A DNA stretch of 64,000 nucleotides from Sabellastarte sp. h YS-2021 (GCA_964017235.1 OZ024936.1:17336496-17400495), one strand, 5' to 3'. Shown: positions 33,901 to 40,984, counted from the first letter of the stretch. The notes: generated from the sequence alone by a model not told the origin. A program made the numbers and translations.

Positions 33901-36900
33901 TTATTTATTCTTCAAACCTCTTCTTCTTTATTCTGAAACAGTTACTATGTCTATTAGGAATGTAGCTTGGGTTGAATAATGGGGCCAGATATTTGAAATA
34001 ACAGAGCAAGCAGGTCGGCTGATATAAGGTTGTACTGACACAATCATGTTTTCACAGTTATAATTTCCATAAGGTGTATAACCACATCAAAGTTTGGAAT
34101 TTCCCCGTCTTTTTATATTTTATTGAGTTACAACCGGTGTAAAATTAAATTGTGGCAATTGGCTAAAATATACAGGTATGTATTATAAATAAGTGATCCC
34201 GGTATTTCTATTTAACTCTTTCGGCGCGATTGGCGACTTCCGTCGACATATATTAAAAGCGCGACGTTAACGTAAATTTAAACAGGTCGTCGTGGAATTG
34301 TTTTACCTAAGTTTGGAAGTGTCTTTTATGACAGGTTTAGAGGGTGAGTAGCAAATGATAAAACAGGATTTTTTTCATTGGCCAAGTCCTTGACCCATGA
34401 AATATCAGTAGGAAGCAATATATTTTCTTTGCTTCTCATTGGCCGACAGCTATCCAGTAGAATGTGAGTATTCATTGATTGACAGGCTCTCTGCTGGAGA
34501 TATGCAGTGATGGACGTAAGTATGTATAAGTTCATTTGCAAATCTTGGAGCACTAAATTCCTTGCCTCTTTTGCAGAATAATGTCTTTTAGACATTTTAA
34601 ATCACGATGTGACACCAGACGATATATTTACAGCTTATTTACACAAAGAAATGACGTATTCCTTACGTCATTATTACGGTAAATAATTTCATACGTCACG
34701 GCGATTTATTGTCGACTTTCGCGCTTCATAGAAGAGTCGACGAAAGGCGACTGCCGCGTTTTATACGCATTTCATTACGTGAAACTCACGGCAAAAGAGT
34801 TAAAGTGTTTTGGTTTATTGTATGAAAACAAGTTGTATCATGTGTTTGCATTTACAGAAATATTTCCTTCTTTGAATGAGAATCCACCCACATTAAATTA
34901 AATGTACATTTCTATCGTGGTATCTGCATGGTGTGGTTATACATATGGCTGCTTAGAGTGCTGAAGTACTCGTGAAAAAGTATTTTGAAGTACTTGGATA
35001 AAGAGTGTATACCTTTTCCACTTAAATGTTAGTAGTTTTCACTACTTTCCCCTAAAATTGACACAAATTGGGTCAAGTAATCTTACATTTCAAGGAAAAA
35101 TAGTACATTTTGATGCTTGTAACACTAAGAACATTTTACTTGAAGACTTGAGAAATGGTGAGAGTGTAGTTACTGAATTACATGCGGTATACATTGTGTT
35201 CTTGTGAAATCCCTGCACCAAATCTTTCTATTAAGTAACTGATTTTCACTATTTCCGAGGAGAGAATTCTGCAATTCACCTATTGTGTAATTAAACCTAT
35301 ATACTTGTCCCTTACCTTAGATAAGATCCGGGAGGATATGTGCGGATTTGAGGAGGTCACTCATCCCCCAGAGGATCCTGAATTCCGCCCCACTCCTACC
35401 ATGAACCCCAATGCCACCACAGGGCCATACGAAGGCGATAGCGGCCCTGTATTTGATGCAGCCCAACAGGCATTGTTAGGAGGTAATTCATTTGTGGCCA
35501 CAAAATGTGCGGAGGCTGATGATTGGCTGGGATGAGATGCATCTAGGTCACACATTGGTTGGCTCTGATGAGATGTGTCTGCACTTCGAATTGGCTGATT
35601 ATCATTGTTCCAATTACTCCCAATTGCTAATCCCTAACCAAAGCTTTCCATGAATTGATTAGATGTATTTATGCATAACGCATAACTAACTCATTTATGT
35701 TGTAATTTTGAATGTGTGATTTTTACTAATCATTATCTGCATAACTTCAGAATTTTTGTGATTTTTCTTTATGCTTCAACAGATGTTAACTGTGTGACTG
35801 GCAAATTACAAAGAACTGATTAAATAAGTGATATTGTGTTATGGCATATGACTGTTTATATAGAGTTTGTGCTGTCTAAATTGATGGTAAATTGTCCATA
35901 AATTAAGCAAAATATTTCAAAATGTGTTCCATGTCTTGCCAGTCAAATGTTCATATTTTTTGGATTCTGGATGATATTTCAAGGAAATATGCTTTTAAAG
36001 TTATTTTAATTGTTAGTACACATGTATTTAGTTGAAGCATAAATGTTTTTCTAACATCCTTTGATTATTGTAGATTAAACTTTTAGACTTATTTGTTACT
36101 TGTCCATTACTTGTTTTACTAATCTCTACTAATGCAACATTTTCAGATGAATATGCAAGGTAGCTCAAAGAACTTTCCGAAATAACCGACTGTATAATAC
36201 AGTATTACTCATATTATTTATATCAAGTTTTTCATTCTTAATTAAGCATCCATGAAAGGATTGCTATTGTTTTTGGGTTGTGTGTCCTCACAGTTGCCGG
36301 CATCCCTCTCGGTAAATATTATTCTCAAAATTCTTAGTTAAAAAGTCAGCTTTTAACACAGAAAAGTGAGACTTTCTCCTTTTCAATTTTTGCCTGCAAT
36401 ATCCTGCTAGGTGTTTGAGCACTCTAAATAGTTAAGGGCTTTGCATTTGACGATGTAGAAATGATGTAGACAAAATCCAGGCCAGAAATGAAACACTTAG
36501 AGATTACTTAGTATTTATCTGCCTCTTGATTGTTACATCATTCTATAGTATACAGAATTCCATTTTTGCAGTTTCGTCAATGACATTGCATTTATGATTT
36601 TAGGGACACTTTGTTTTTGTAACCAAAAACATTTTTCTAGTTTTTCAATAAATAGTTTAGCAAAGGAGAGATTTATTTGTTAACATAAAATGCTTATTCC
36701 TCTACACAAATCTTTTAGTTGCATCAGATTCACAATTAGCATCTTCCGGTGAATCTTTTGAATCTGAATATTCATTGATTCAGAATCATATGAGTGAAAA
36801 TATAATATGATGGGATATTTTCTGAGAGTTCTTTGTTAGAAGTTTAGTTAGAAACACCTAATTTTGTTAATCAAGACTGAATTTATAATATTTTAAAAGC

Positions 36901-39900
36901 TTTGTCACCCTGATATCAAATTTGCGGTAACTAATTACAGCTTGCACAGAATGACTTTAGTTGAAGTCTGTTTTTAGCTAAAAATCGGTTCAAGTTGGTC
37001 TCCCTTTTTAGGAAAAGTTGAAATTGGCTTCAATATTCACTAACATACTTATTTTTAGAAATGCTGTTATTCTTACCTAAATTCTGAGAAAATTTTTTTT
37101 TTTTGGAACAAGAATTTCTAAATTTCTTTAGAAGTTTAAGAAATTATAAACAAAGTAACAGATAAACATAAATAAATTGTGTATGGATAAACTGCATAGA
37201 AAATACTTTTTATGGACATTTTGAGAAAACCTGTTATTCTCCGAAAATGTTCTCAATATTCCTTTGATATAATTTCTCAGGAAATCCCTGTTTGCAATGA
37301 GAATGTTAGTAAATATGGACCGAGGTCATGTGGGTGCCTTTTTTCCAATCAAGTGTACCGAGTCTTGCTTTCGGACTGAAAAAGGTTACTTTTCTCATCC
37401 ATTGAAATTCAGTTTTACAGATTCTGTACATTTGTTGATTTTTATTTGATGAGAGAGTTCCAGTCTTCAAATCTTGAACCAGTTTGATTGCAAAATATTT
37501 GAGGGTTGGTATTCATAACAAATCTCAGTCTCAATTGTAATCCCTAAAATTTGGGATTCAAACCTTAAATTTGAATTTAAACTAAAACTCGAACTCATAT
37601 GTTAATACCTATTCCTCAGTAAGTATATTAATTCTGATTCAAAATTATTTATAAAACTTTGTATTTAAATTTGCATGAAAAAAATTTAAATGTTTTAGTT
37701 TATGGCTGCATTGGTTTTGTTGGCCCATATTTTGAATTTAGTGTGACCATGTTTTAAATTTGAGCTCGATCATGTACTCTTTAATTGAGAATAATAACTT
37801 TGAGTTAACAGTTAGAGTAAGGAATGTAAAATTTGCCACATATCTGAAATTCGCCACATGTGGAAACATTTATAAAATAAATGAATTGAGGTGAGATTTG
37901 TTGAGTGCATCTAGTAAATTAAGACTTTTTGAACTAAAAAATACCAAGTTTAAGACAAACCATCTTTTTTCATAGAATTTTTTAGAGGTGGCAAAATTTA
38001 GATTTCTGGCGAATTTTAGATTCCGTATTCTATATATGAATGAGTTTGAGTTTAGATTTGTGAGTGAGTTTAAGATTGAGATTTTTTAAGAATGTCAACC
38101 TTGATATATCAGCTGCTCAAATATACCCACAAATATTACCTATGAAACTTTGACACCTTTTCAACCAATCCTTATCTTCCCTTCCTTCGTAGCTTCGTAT
38201 TTTCATGAATCCATGTGCGGGACATATGAGGTTGTCCACGAACGAGAACCGGTTGAGTTCAGGGATATTGGTTCCCTCTTCAACCGCACAGGTCATCCTC
38301 CAGTGGCAGACTTTGAGAAATCAGGGTCTCCCATAGCAGCCCTTGTTGGTGGTAAGAGCCTTCGTGGAGCACCATGCATGTTATACCTCTGCCAGATGAG
38401 GGCAGATAGTCATTCATAAAGCACCATCACTTGCATGTTCCTGTATACACACTCTGGTGGTCATGTGTTTACATGCTTATATATATGCAGTAGTTTTGGT
38501 GTTGGTAGAATTGTCATAAGTCTAAAATTTTGCCTTAAATACAAGTAATTTTCCAAGTCCCCACAATTTTGAGTGCGAAAATGTGAGAATAACTAGACGT
38601 TTGACTTCCAGAAATTGATAACGACAACTATATACTAATTTGATACACCAGATGTGACTTTTTAATAATAGAAATATGAAACCATAGGTAGAAAGTGAGC
38701 TACTTGTGTGTACTTAGCTGTCAAAGACTAAACAGAAGCGATGCAATAGCATCATATGTAAGTCATTCCTTCTAATTTTATTTAAACTTGGTTTTCCCGG
38801 TATCTCTCCGTGGCACTGACCCCCTGCTATGTTTCAGGTTAATGATTATAGTTTTGTGCTTTTTCTGTTTGGGTAGAGCCTGTCTTGAGATGGAGATTAA
38901 GTGCTATAAAAATACTATTAGAACTAGAATTAGCCGTGAATGGAGGAAAATTGTCGACGTGTTGCAATTCTGACTTGGACCAAATCCACTGTATCGGAAG
39001 ACTGTATGAAATTTGCTGCCTTTAAGAATTTATGTTTTTGATGGAATGTTTAGGCTGTCTATGTATTCTGTTTCAAGATTTTAGTGAATGGCTTGGTTGA
39101 TATTTATTGCACAGAAGTTACATTTGTTGCTTGTATTGCATGGTTATCACAGATGTTTTTGCACTTACTTTATCTTGACATTGGTTTTTCCTTCAGTATC
39201 TTTAAAATTTTATAATCTCCAGGCAACATTTTATCCCAAAATACATGATATGTTCGTTATAGATGTATATTTCTTATCATTCTTGTACGTTTGTCTTGTT
39301 TGTTACCTTTTGAATATGTACACCTGATTTCAGTAGCAATAGCATTAAATAAATCCACAGTCATCAATGATATCACAGTCATTCAAGTATTTTGCAAAAC
39401 AGTGACCTCAAAGTAAATGTCCTCCTAGCTTCACAGAAATGGCTAGTTTCTATTTAGAGATTAAATCATGCAGATTAATATTAAAAAAGTTCAGTGTAGC
39501 TAGGCATTAAGTTTGGTTGCTGGGTTGGGTAAAGCTAAATGTCTAGTACAAATTGCATTTGTTACAGTAGATCTGGCTTCTAATTTTTATTCTTTGGCTT
39601 GAATTTTCTTGAGGCCAGATGGATTTTATGAATTTTTCATATGGGTGGTAATATGTTGAATACTTTGCCAAAGTAGCCCAACTCTTTACAGTGAAACAAT
39701 ATTCAGTTAACATTTTGCTGATGTGTGCTTTTGCTGTTTATATGAGCTTTTGTTTATTGCTTTCTGCTTCAGTTGGTGTGTTTATTTTTAGTTTAAACCA
39801 ATTCAGGTGTTATAGAATCCTTTAGTTGTGTGTCGATTTCTATGTTTACACATACAGTACTAATAAATAACATTGTTGGTACTAGTATTTTTGTTATAAA

Positions 39901-40984
39901 TATACGACGATTTTATTTTGAAAATTGATGTTATATACATGTTATATTGACGTAGCAGAATAATTGATAGTTATAAGCAAATAGTACTGTGTACATATAT
40001 CATTGAAAGTTCAATAACAAATACATCGTTATTTGGTAAAATTATCCTGTTGTCCTCAGTTGAACTTTTGTTATTTTGTGGTCACGTGACTGACTGTTTA
40101 GACTGTTTCTACCAGTTAAAAAAGTCAAAAGAATAACTATATTGTGTCACAGTCCACAACTGCCAATGTAATTTGCCATTAATACAGTTTCAAAGAAAAT
40201 CACTAGTAAATAGAAAGCTAATGGCAAGTTGTTTTCATTATTCTAAATATACATTTAACCTGACAACTGAATGCTTTTTACATGTGGTACTGGTTGAGTG
40301 GATGGAACAGAACAATTCAAATAAGGCCAGAACCTACCATATCAATACTATGGGAGCCCTTTGAAATCTGGACCAAATTGTAAAACAATTTCTCAATATG
40401 GCCCAAAAATAAGCAAGTTATAGGCATGTTAGTTAAACATTGGTGGTGATATATGCCAACAATGTGATAAAAGTTTGTAAGGCGTTCATAATGACAGTTG
40501 GATGGTAAAGTATCATTTTCTAATACGTAAGGACAAGGAATATCATGTCTGTTTCAGACTGTAGTCTCAGGCTGTATCCTATCATAGTAAGTGTAAAGGC
40601 TTCTCTACATTGTGTCGAAAAATACATTAGAACAATAGATTAATAGATCAAATTCAGTAAATTGATTCTTTTCTTGCGACATTTTGAGTTTTTAATAACT
40701 CTTTCAATACATTTGTCATCACACTTGGTACTTTCAGTCATAACAGCAAAGCAATGAATTGACAATATCTCTTTTTCGGCCTCATTTCAGGTATCCTGGC
40801 TGTGGTTCTGCTGCTCCTGATTGGTCTAGCCTGCTTCCTGGGCCGATACTTCCCCCGCGACAAAGGCGTTTATGAAACTAACGAAGCCAAAGATGCACAA
40901 CTCTTTGACGATGCAGACTATGCGATAGCAGCTAGTAAAACAGGACAGCCAGATGTACAGAAAAAGAAAGAGTGGTACATCTAG
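6801..40984 (+). CDS. Nrx-IV: Neurexin IV / contactin-associated protein (Caspr) homologue, 5' end missing
   Basis: Known role of the family: single-pass cell-adhesion proteins of septate or paranodal junctions that bind contactin-type partners outside the cell and protein 4.1 and PDZ proteins inside. Seen: 25 coding exons with GT-AG junctions and continuous phase. In order they give discoidin (exons 1-3), laminin G 1 (4-6), laminin G 2 (7-10), EGF 1 plus the start of the fibrinogen-like region (11), fibrinogen-like (12-14), laminin G 3 (15-17), EGF 2 (18), laminin G 4 (19-22), juxtamembrane (23, 24), and transmembrane plus tail (25). The visible product is about 1,363 residues with both juxtamembrane exons and about 1,310 with one, against roughly 1,300-1,380 expected from memory of the family. 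Most introns are phase 1. The start codon and signal peptide lie outside what can be seen. Intron contents are unusual: partial exon duplications and satellite-bearing transposons. Family assignment is secure; one-to-one orthology is inferred. Confidence 0.95.
7380..7645. repeat. Degenerate short tandem repeat in intron 1
   Basis: About eight loosely spaced copies of a motif like CTTTCTGTCCAAAA (for example at 7464, 7509, 7541 and 7617), 35-50 bp apart. An old, decayed minisatellite. Confidence 0.45.
7722..7918 (+). CDS. Nrx-IV: Nrx-IV exon 2: discoidin domain middle
   Basis: Acceptor CATATTTAG, donor ATG|GTAAGT. Encodes [10 protein letters not shown]...[20 protein letters not shown]...[16 protein letters not shown], the core strands of F5/8C. 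Ends in phase 0. Confidence 0.95.
8312..8453 (+). CDS. Nrx-IV: Nrx-IV exon 3: discoidin domain end
   Basis: Acceptor CTACCACAG, donor TTTG|GTGAGT. Encodes [15 protein letters not shown]...[12 protein letters not shown]...[10 protein letters not shown], the closing strand and last cysteine of F5/8C. Ends in phase 1. Confidence 0.95.
9094..9303 (+). CDS. Nrx-IV: Nrx-IV exon 4: laminin G 1, first part
   Basis: Acceptor TGCCCACCAG, donor CTGG|GTGAGT. Encodes [16 protein letters not shown]...[20 protein letters not shown]...[18 protein letters not shown]. Phase 1 on both sides. Confidence 0.95.
9417..11824. mobile_element. Helentron-like non-autonomous element with 147-bp satellite core
   Basis: The left end is a palindrome: GTATCCACCGG (9418) and CCGGTGGATAC (9434). 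Near the right end CGGTGGATAC recurs (about 11778) as the inverted partner of the left terminus, followed by a short hairpin (GCATCGG/CCGATGT, 11793-11810) and CTAG. Between them is a 147-bp tandem array. Known: Helitron2/Helentron elements have an asymmetric inverted repeat with a 3' hairpin, and bivalve 'pearl' elements carry satellite cores. No replicase-helicase coding is present. Class assignment is by structure only. Exact ends are uncertain by a few bases; TTAATTG occurs at both flanks but may be chance. Confidence 0.7.
9740..11760. repeat. 147-bp tandem array, exact register
   Basis: The marker GAGGTTT recurs at 9844, 9991, 10138, 10285, 10432, 10579, 10726, 10873, 11020, 11167, 11314, 11461, 11608 and 11755: thirteen steps of exactly 147 bases. 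The first unit is divergent. Part of the array alternates two unit types (AACTTAAAAGTGCTT and AAGGTAAAAGTGCCT). Each unit holds the inverted repeat TTTGACCTTG...CAAGGTCAAA with an 11-base spacer. Because 147 is divisible by 3, spurious long open frames occur on both strands. Confidence 0.95.
12349..12527 (+). CDS. Nrx-IV: Nrx-IV exon 5: laminin G 1, middle
   Basis: Acceptor TTCCTTACAG, donor TAT|GTGAGT. Encodes [32 protein letters not shown] and [12 protein letters not shown]. DxQWHxVxIxRxG is a laminin G hallmark. Ends in phase 0. Confidence 0.95.
12571..12600 (+). repeat. Copy of exon 5 end and donor in intron 5
   Basis: The sequence around GACAGATATGGGAGTTGTT repeats the exon 5/intron junction GACAGATATGTGAGTTGTT exactly 60 bases downstream, with one change in 19. 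That change turns the donor GT into GG. Confidence 0.7.
13169..13345 (+). CDS. Nrx-IV: Nrx-IV exon 6: laminin G 1, end
   Basis: Acceptor CATGGACAG, donor CAG|GTGGGT. Encodes [30 protein letters not shown] and IMLGMCQ, the conserved GCMxNVxxN end of laminin G with paired cysteines. Phase 0 on both sides. Confidence 0.95.
13346..13960 (+). repeat. Degenerate repeats of the exon 6 end in intron 6
   Basis: Parts of the exon 6 end and donor (TTAGGCATGTGTCAGGTGGG, then TAACAAGTGTC) recur in altered form near 13712 (ATAGGCATCATGTGTCAGGT), near 13660 (TTGGTGGCTAACAATTAC) and near 13800-13850 (GGTGACAAGTGTCAAGATCG). The whole stretch is rich in GTGTCA. Confidence 0.55.
13961..15058. other. Intron 6, remaining part
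   Basis: No gene. Three loosely similar stretches around 14040-14110, 14400-14470 and 14740-14810 (each with 'ttttttcat...ttgcattgtaa' and 'gtctgaccag.ctcaaactgt' type motifs, followed by 'atataacttctgta') suggest an old tandem repeat of about 350 bp. Confidence 0.5.
15185..15343 (+). CDS. Nrx-IV: Nrx-IV exon 7: laminin G 2, first part
   Basis: Acceptor ATACTCACCAG, donor ATG|GTAAGT. Encodes [18 protein letters not shown]...[19 protein letters not shown]. Phase 0 on both sides. The open frame continues upstream of the acceptor to 15059; see findings. Confidence 0.95.
16499..16580 (+). CDS. Nrx-IV: Nrx-IV exon 8: laminin G 2
   Basis: Acceptor TTTTTTTTCAG, donor AACA|GTGAGC. Encodes [20 protein letters not shown]. 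An 82-base exon that enters in phase 0 and leaves in phase 1. Confidence 0.92.
17483..17659 (+). CDS. Nrx-IV: Nrx-IV exon 9: laminin G 2
   Basis: Acceptor CTTGCATCAG, donor GGAG|GTAATA. Encodes [17 protein letters not shown]...[10 protein letters not shown]...YYIGG, with the DGxWHSVxVDI laminin G motif. Phase 1 on both sides. Confidence 0.95.
17910..18066 (+). CDS. Nrx-IV: Nrx-IV exon 10: laminin G 2, end
   Basis: Acceptor TTTTTCTCAG, donor CAA|GTGAGT. Encodes [17 protein letters not shown]...[11 protein letters not shown]. Enters in phase 1, leaves in phase 2. Confidence 0.95.
18090..18610 (+). repeat. Decayed tandem copies including the exon 10 end, intron 10
   Basis: 18551-18606 matches the exon 10 end: AATTATGGGCTGGTTGATGG and TAGCTGCACTATACAGG correspond to AACTACGGCGTGGTCAACGG and CAGCTGTGCTATACAGG, over about 45 bases at roughly 80% identity by eye. 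A weaker match (AATTATGACGTAGTCAAG) is at about 18243. Between them lie three related blocks, each with a GTAACACA-type motif followed by a GGGTTTGAACC-type (box B-like) motif, so a tRNA-headed repeat seems to have been carried along in the duplications. Confidence 0.65.
18911..19143 (+). CDS. Nrx-IV: Nrx-IV exon 11: EGF 1 and start of fibrinogen-like region
   Basis: Acceptor CCTCCATAG, donor GAAC|GTAAGC. The EGF reads [16 protein letters not shown]...[14 protein letters not shown] with six cysteines. It is followed by [20 protein letters not shown] and [15 protein letters not shown]. Enters in phase 2, leaves in phase 1. Confidence 0.95.
19226..19490 (+). repeat. Two decayed copies of the exon 11 3' part in intron 11
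   Basis: Copy 1 (about 19226-19325) begins KYLVYCKKS followed by a stop and shifts frame before [13 protein letters not shown]. Copy 2 (about 19378-19500) aligns codon by codon without a gap for about 37 codons: [20 protein letters not shown] and [15 protein letters not shown] against [20 protein letters not shown] and [15 protein letters not shown]. Where the real exon has GAAC|GTAAGC, copy 2 has GAAT|GCGAGT, a possible GC donor. The EGF half of the exon and an acceptor were not recognised in either copy. Confidence 0.85.
20271..20480 (+). CDS. Nrx-IV: Nrx-IV exon 12: fibrinogen-like region
   Basis: Acceptor TTCATTCAG, donor GCCG|GTAAGT. Encodes [40 protein letters not shown] and [11 protein letters not shown]. 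Phase 1 on both sides. Confidence 0.95.
21096..21254 (+). CDS. Nrx-IV: Nrx-IV exon 13: fibrinogen-like region
   Basis: Acceptor TTGTTCCAG, donor GCTG|GTGAGT. Encodes [20 protein letters not shown] and [20 protein letters not shown], a Caspr-type fibrinogen-like segment with dense cysteines. Phase 1 on both sides. Confidence 0.95.
21608..21785 (+). CDS. Nrx-IV: Nrx-IV exon 14: fibrinogen-like region end
   Basis: Acceptor CTCTTTACAG, donor TTCAG|GTGGGT. Encodes [40 protein letters not shown] and [16 protein letters not shown]. Leaves in phase 2. The glycine-rich insert [10 protein letters not shown] could be lineage-specific. Confidence 0.94.
21990..22150. repeat. Decayed dispersed repeat in intron 14
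   Basis: The block TTTAAGGTGTGTATTTGTAC...TTTGACCTTGCC resembles 27270-27335 (GGTTAAGGTGTGTAGGTGTC...TTTGACCTTGCC), so both may be remnants of one dispersed family. Confidence 0.4.
22663..22805 (+). CDS. Nrx-IV: Nrx-IV exon 15: laminin G 3, first part
   Basis: Acceptor CCCATACAG, donor GTCT|GTAAGT. Encodes [37 protein letters not shown] and FHFIEVKLV. Enters in phase 2, leaves in phase 1. Confidence 0.94.
22851..23020 (+). repeat. Copies of the exon 15 end in intron 15
   Basis: CACTTTATAGAGGTGAAACT from exon 15 (22781-22800) recurs exactly at 22851-22870, where the donor-side context is changed to GTAAAATG. A third, more diverged copy with its downstream sequence (TTTCACTTTATATAGTTGGA, then TTATTGAATAAATC) is at about 22958-23020. 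Confidence 0.75.
23611..23747 (+). CDS. Nrx-IV: Nrx-IV exon 16: laminin G 3, middle
   Basis: Acceptor AATCATTTCAG, donor AAAG|GTGTGT. Encodes [18 protein letters not shown] and [20 protein letters not shown]. Leaves in phase 0. Confidence 0.94.
24686..24964 (-). mobile_element. tRNA-derived SINE, type 2, antisense
   Basis: On the minus strand the head reads TGGCTCAGTTGGTAGGTG (box A-like), ACTCATAATCC (an anticodon-loop-like segment) and GGTGCGATCCCCAC (box B-like). The 3' part contains AGCGCTTTGAGATAATAATA and CACTATATAACAGCCC. Clearly derived from a tRNA, but not a functional tRNA gene because the body runs on for about 280 bases. No target duplication found. Confidence 0.75.
25027..25248. 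mobile_element. TA-flanked MITE, family 1 copy 2
   Basis: Same terminal inverted repeats as 339-553 (AGTAAGAAATCTAAAATTCG at the left, TCTACATTTCTTACT at the right), flanked by TA at 25025-25026 and 25249-25250. Lies in intron 16. Confidence 0.85.
25399..25606 (+). CDS. Nrx-IV: Nrx-IV exon 17: laminin G 3, end
   Basis: Acceptor CTACATTTAG, donor GCAG|GTAAAT. Encodes [38 protein letters not shown] and [16 protein letters not shown]. Enters in phase 0, leaves in phase 1. Confidence 0.95.
25688..25735 (+). repeat. Copy of the exon 17 end in intron 17
   Basis: ATGGTGGAACAAGATTAGGT...GGTATGTCTGCAG matches the exon 17 end ATGGTGGAACGTGGTCAGGT...GGCGTATCTGCAG, about 120 bases downstream. The donor GT is replaced by CT. 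A C-run and A-run (25631-25666) separates the copy from the exon. Confidence 0.7.
26242..26361 (+). CDS. Nrx-IV: Nrx-IV exon 18: EGF 2
   Basis: Acceptor CTTTACAG, donor AGAG|GTGAGT. Encodes [20 protein letters not shown] and [14 protein letters not shown], a membrane-proximal EGF domain. Phase 1 on both sides. Confidence 0.95.
26820..27011 (+). CDS. Nrx-IV: Nrx-IV exon 19: laminin G 4, first part
   Basis: Acceptor GATTATTAG, donor AATG|GTATGT. Encodes [40 protein letters not shown] and [11 protein letters not shown]. Phase 1 on both sides. Confidence 0.95.
27140..27340. repeat. Possible Helentron-like end fragment in intron 19
   Basis: ATCCCACCGCC (27141) is an imperfect inverted partner of GGCGGCGGGAAA (27193), followed by TATCTCAGAAACCGTAAGG. 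It recalls the terminal palindromes of the two satellite-bearing elements in this gene, but no satellite or right end was found. Confidence 0.4.
28542..28671 (+). CDS. Nrx-IV: Nrx-IV exon 20: laminin G 4, middle
   Basis: Acceptor CTCCCCAG, donor GGAAG|GTGAGT. Encodes [38 protein letters not shown]. Leaves in phase 2. Confidence 0.95.
28655..29155 (+). repeat. Minisatellite grown from the exon 20 donor junction
   Basis: The junction AGGTACAACAAGGGAAG|GTGAGTACTAAAT (28655-28684) recurs in diverged form at about 28793 (AGGTACAGCAAAGGCAGGTA), 28911 (AGGTACAGTAAGGGTGGGTA), 28942 (GATACAACAAGGGGGTAGGT), 29014 (AGGTACAGCAAGGACAG) and 29088 (AGGTACAATAAGGGAATGAG), with a partial at 29122-29150 ending GGGTACTAAAT. 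Each unit keeps a purine-rich exon-like half and a donor-like half. Confidence 0.75.
29158..29272 (-). mobile_element. Antisense SINE fragment (type 3 tail)
   Basis: CAAAGTCAAAGTTGGGGTTT, then GATTCAACAGCCAGGGTCG and GTCAAATCCACACC, is the reverse complement of the SINE at 54614-54773. Confidence 0.7.
29327..29439 (+). CDS. Nrx-IV: Nrx-IV exon 21: laminin G 4
   Basis: Acceptor AATTGGCAG, donor AATG|GTAAGC. Encodes [20 protein letters not shown] and [12 protein letters not shown]. Enters in phase 2, leaves in phase 1. Confidence 0.94.
30079..30201 (+). CDS. Nrx-IV: Nrx-IV exon 22: laminin G 4, end
   Basis: Acceptor TTTTTGACAG, donor GAAG|GTAATA. Encodes [20 protein letters not shown] and [19 protein letters not shown], with the GFxGCLxxxxxN laminin G closing motif. 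Phase 1 on both sides. Confidence 0.95.
30704..33682. mobile_element. Helentron-like non-autonomous element with 169-bp satellite core
   Basis: The left end is a palindrome: ATGTCCACCCC (30706) and GGGGTGGACAT (30722). The right side has GGGGTGGACATTA (about 33647), the inverted partner of the left terminus, followed by a hairpin ACACAC-GATAAT-GTGTGT (33659-33676). Inside are two copies of a roughly 157-bp unit (30769-31083; both contain TTGGTTTCCAGACATTTTA and GGGTTAATAGCTTGTATGGG), then the 168-169-bp array. The layout is the same as the element in intron 4. No protein is encoded. Confidence 0.7.
31098..33515. repeat. 168-169-bp tandem array
   Basis: The marker CCGTGCGAGATAGAG or a variant recurs at about 31122, 31291, 31460, 31628, 31797, 31965, 32133, 32302, 32471, 32640, 32809, 32978, 33146, 33306 and 33475. 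Steps are 168-169 bases except the degenerate 33146-33306 step. Most units carry AAAATGGCGGCCATTTT, a perfect palindrome around one G; a few have AGCC for GGCC. The last three units are the most diverged. Long open frames here are repeat artefacts. Confidence 0.95.
34216..34799. mobile_element. piggyBac-like MITE, TTAA-flanked
   Basis: Inverted ends CTCTTTCGGCGCGA (left) and TCACGGCAAAAGAG (right), flanked by TTAA at 34212-34215 and 34800-34803. GC-rich subterminal blocks with TCGACG/CGTCGA repeats lie inside both ends; the middle is AT-rich and non-coding. TTAA duplication is the mark of piggyBac-type insertion. Confidence 0.75.
35321..35482 (+). CDS. Nrx-IV: Nrx-IV exon 23: juxtamembrane segment, version a
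   Basis: Acceptor CTTACCTTAG, donor GGAG|GTAATT. Encodes [19 protein letters not shown], an N-glycosylation sequon NATT, and [11 protein letters not shown]. Phase 1 on both sides, 162 bases. Homologous to exon 24: both have MCGxxEVxH, EFR, one NxT sequon and an L(L/V)GG end. Either version can join exon 25 in frame. Confidence 0.9.
35483..37504. other. Intron between the two juxtamembrane exons, first part
   Basis: AT-rich, no gene. No third copy of the juxtamembrane exon was recognised here. Confidence 0.5.
37505..38100. mobile_element. CTCA-rich MITE, family 2 copy 2, interrupted by family 1 MITE
   Basis: Inverted ends: GGTTGGTATTCATAACAAAT at the left and GAGATTTTTTAAGAATGTCA plus ACC at the right. 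TCTCA/CTCAA motifs lie inside both ends. A family 1 MITE (37815-38030) is inserted in it, so this element is older. Confidence 0.7.
37815..38030. mobile_element. TA-flanked MITE, family 1 copy 3 (nested)
   Basis: AGTAAGGAATGTAAAATTTG at the left and TAGATTCCGTATTC at the right. TA flanks at 37813-37814 and 38031-38032. The internal sequence matches the other two copies (GAATTGAGGTGAGATTTGTT). The most diverged ends of the three. Confidence 0.8.
38193..38351 (+). CDS. Nrx-IV: Nrx-IV exon 24: juxtamembrane segment, version b
   Basis: Acceptor CCTTCGTAG, donor GGTG|GTAAGA. Encodes [20 protein letters not shown], the sequon NRTG, and SPIAALVGG. Phase 1 on both sides, 159 bases. Homologous in layout to exon 23. 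Confidence 0.9.
38352..40790. other. Last intron, no gene
   Basis: AT-rich. A stretch near 38870-38930 (GGAGATTAAGTGCTATAAAA) resembles one near 24350-24390 (GGTGATTAAGTGCTATGAAA) and may be a shared SINE-type tail. Nothing else recognised. Confidence 0.45.
40791..40984 (+). CDS. Nrx-IV: Nrx-IV exon 25: transmembrane helix and cytoplasmic tail
   Basis: Acceptor CTCATTTCAG; stop TAG at 40982-40984. Encodes the helix [18 protein letters not shown], then basic [18 protein letters not shown], which fits the juxtamembrane protein-4.1-binding (GNP-type) motif of neurexin IV and Caspr. The end is KKEWYI, a hydrophobic PDZ-ligand-like terminus similar to that of vertebrate Caspr2. Enters in phase 1. 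Confidence 0.97.
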
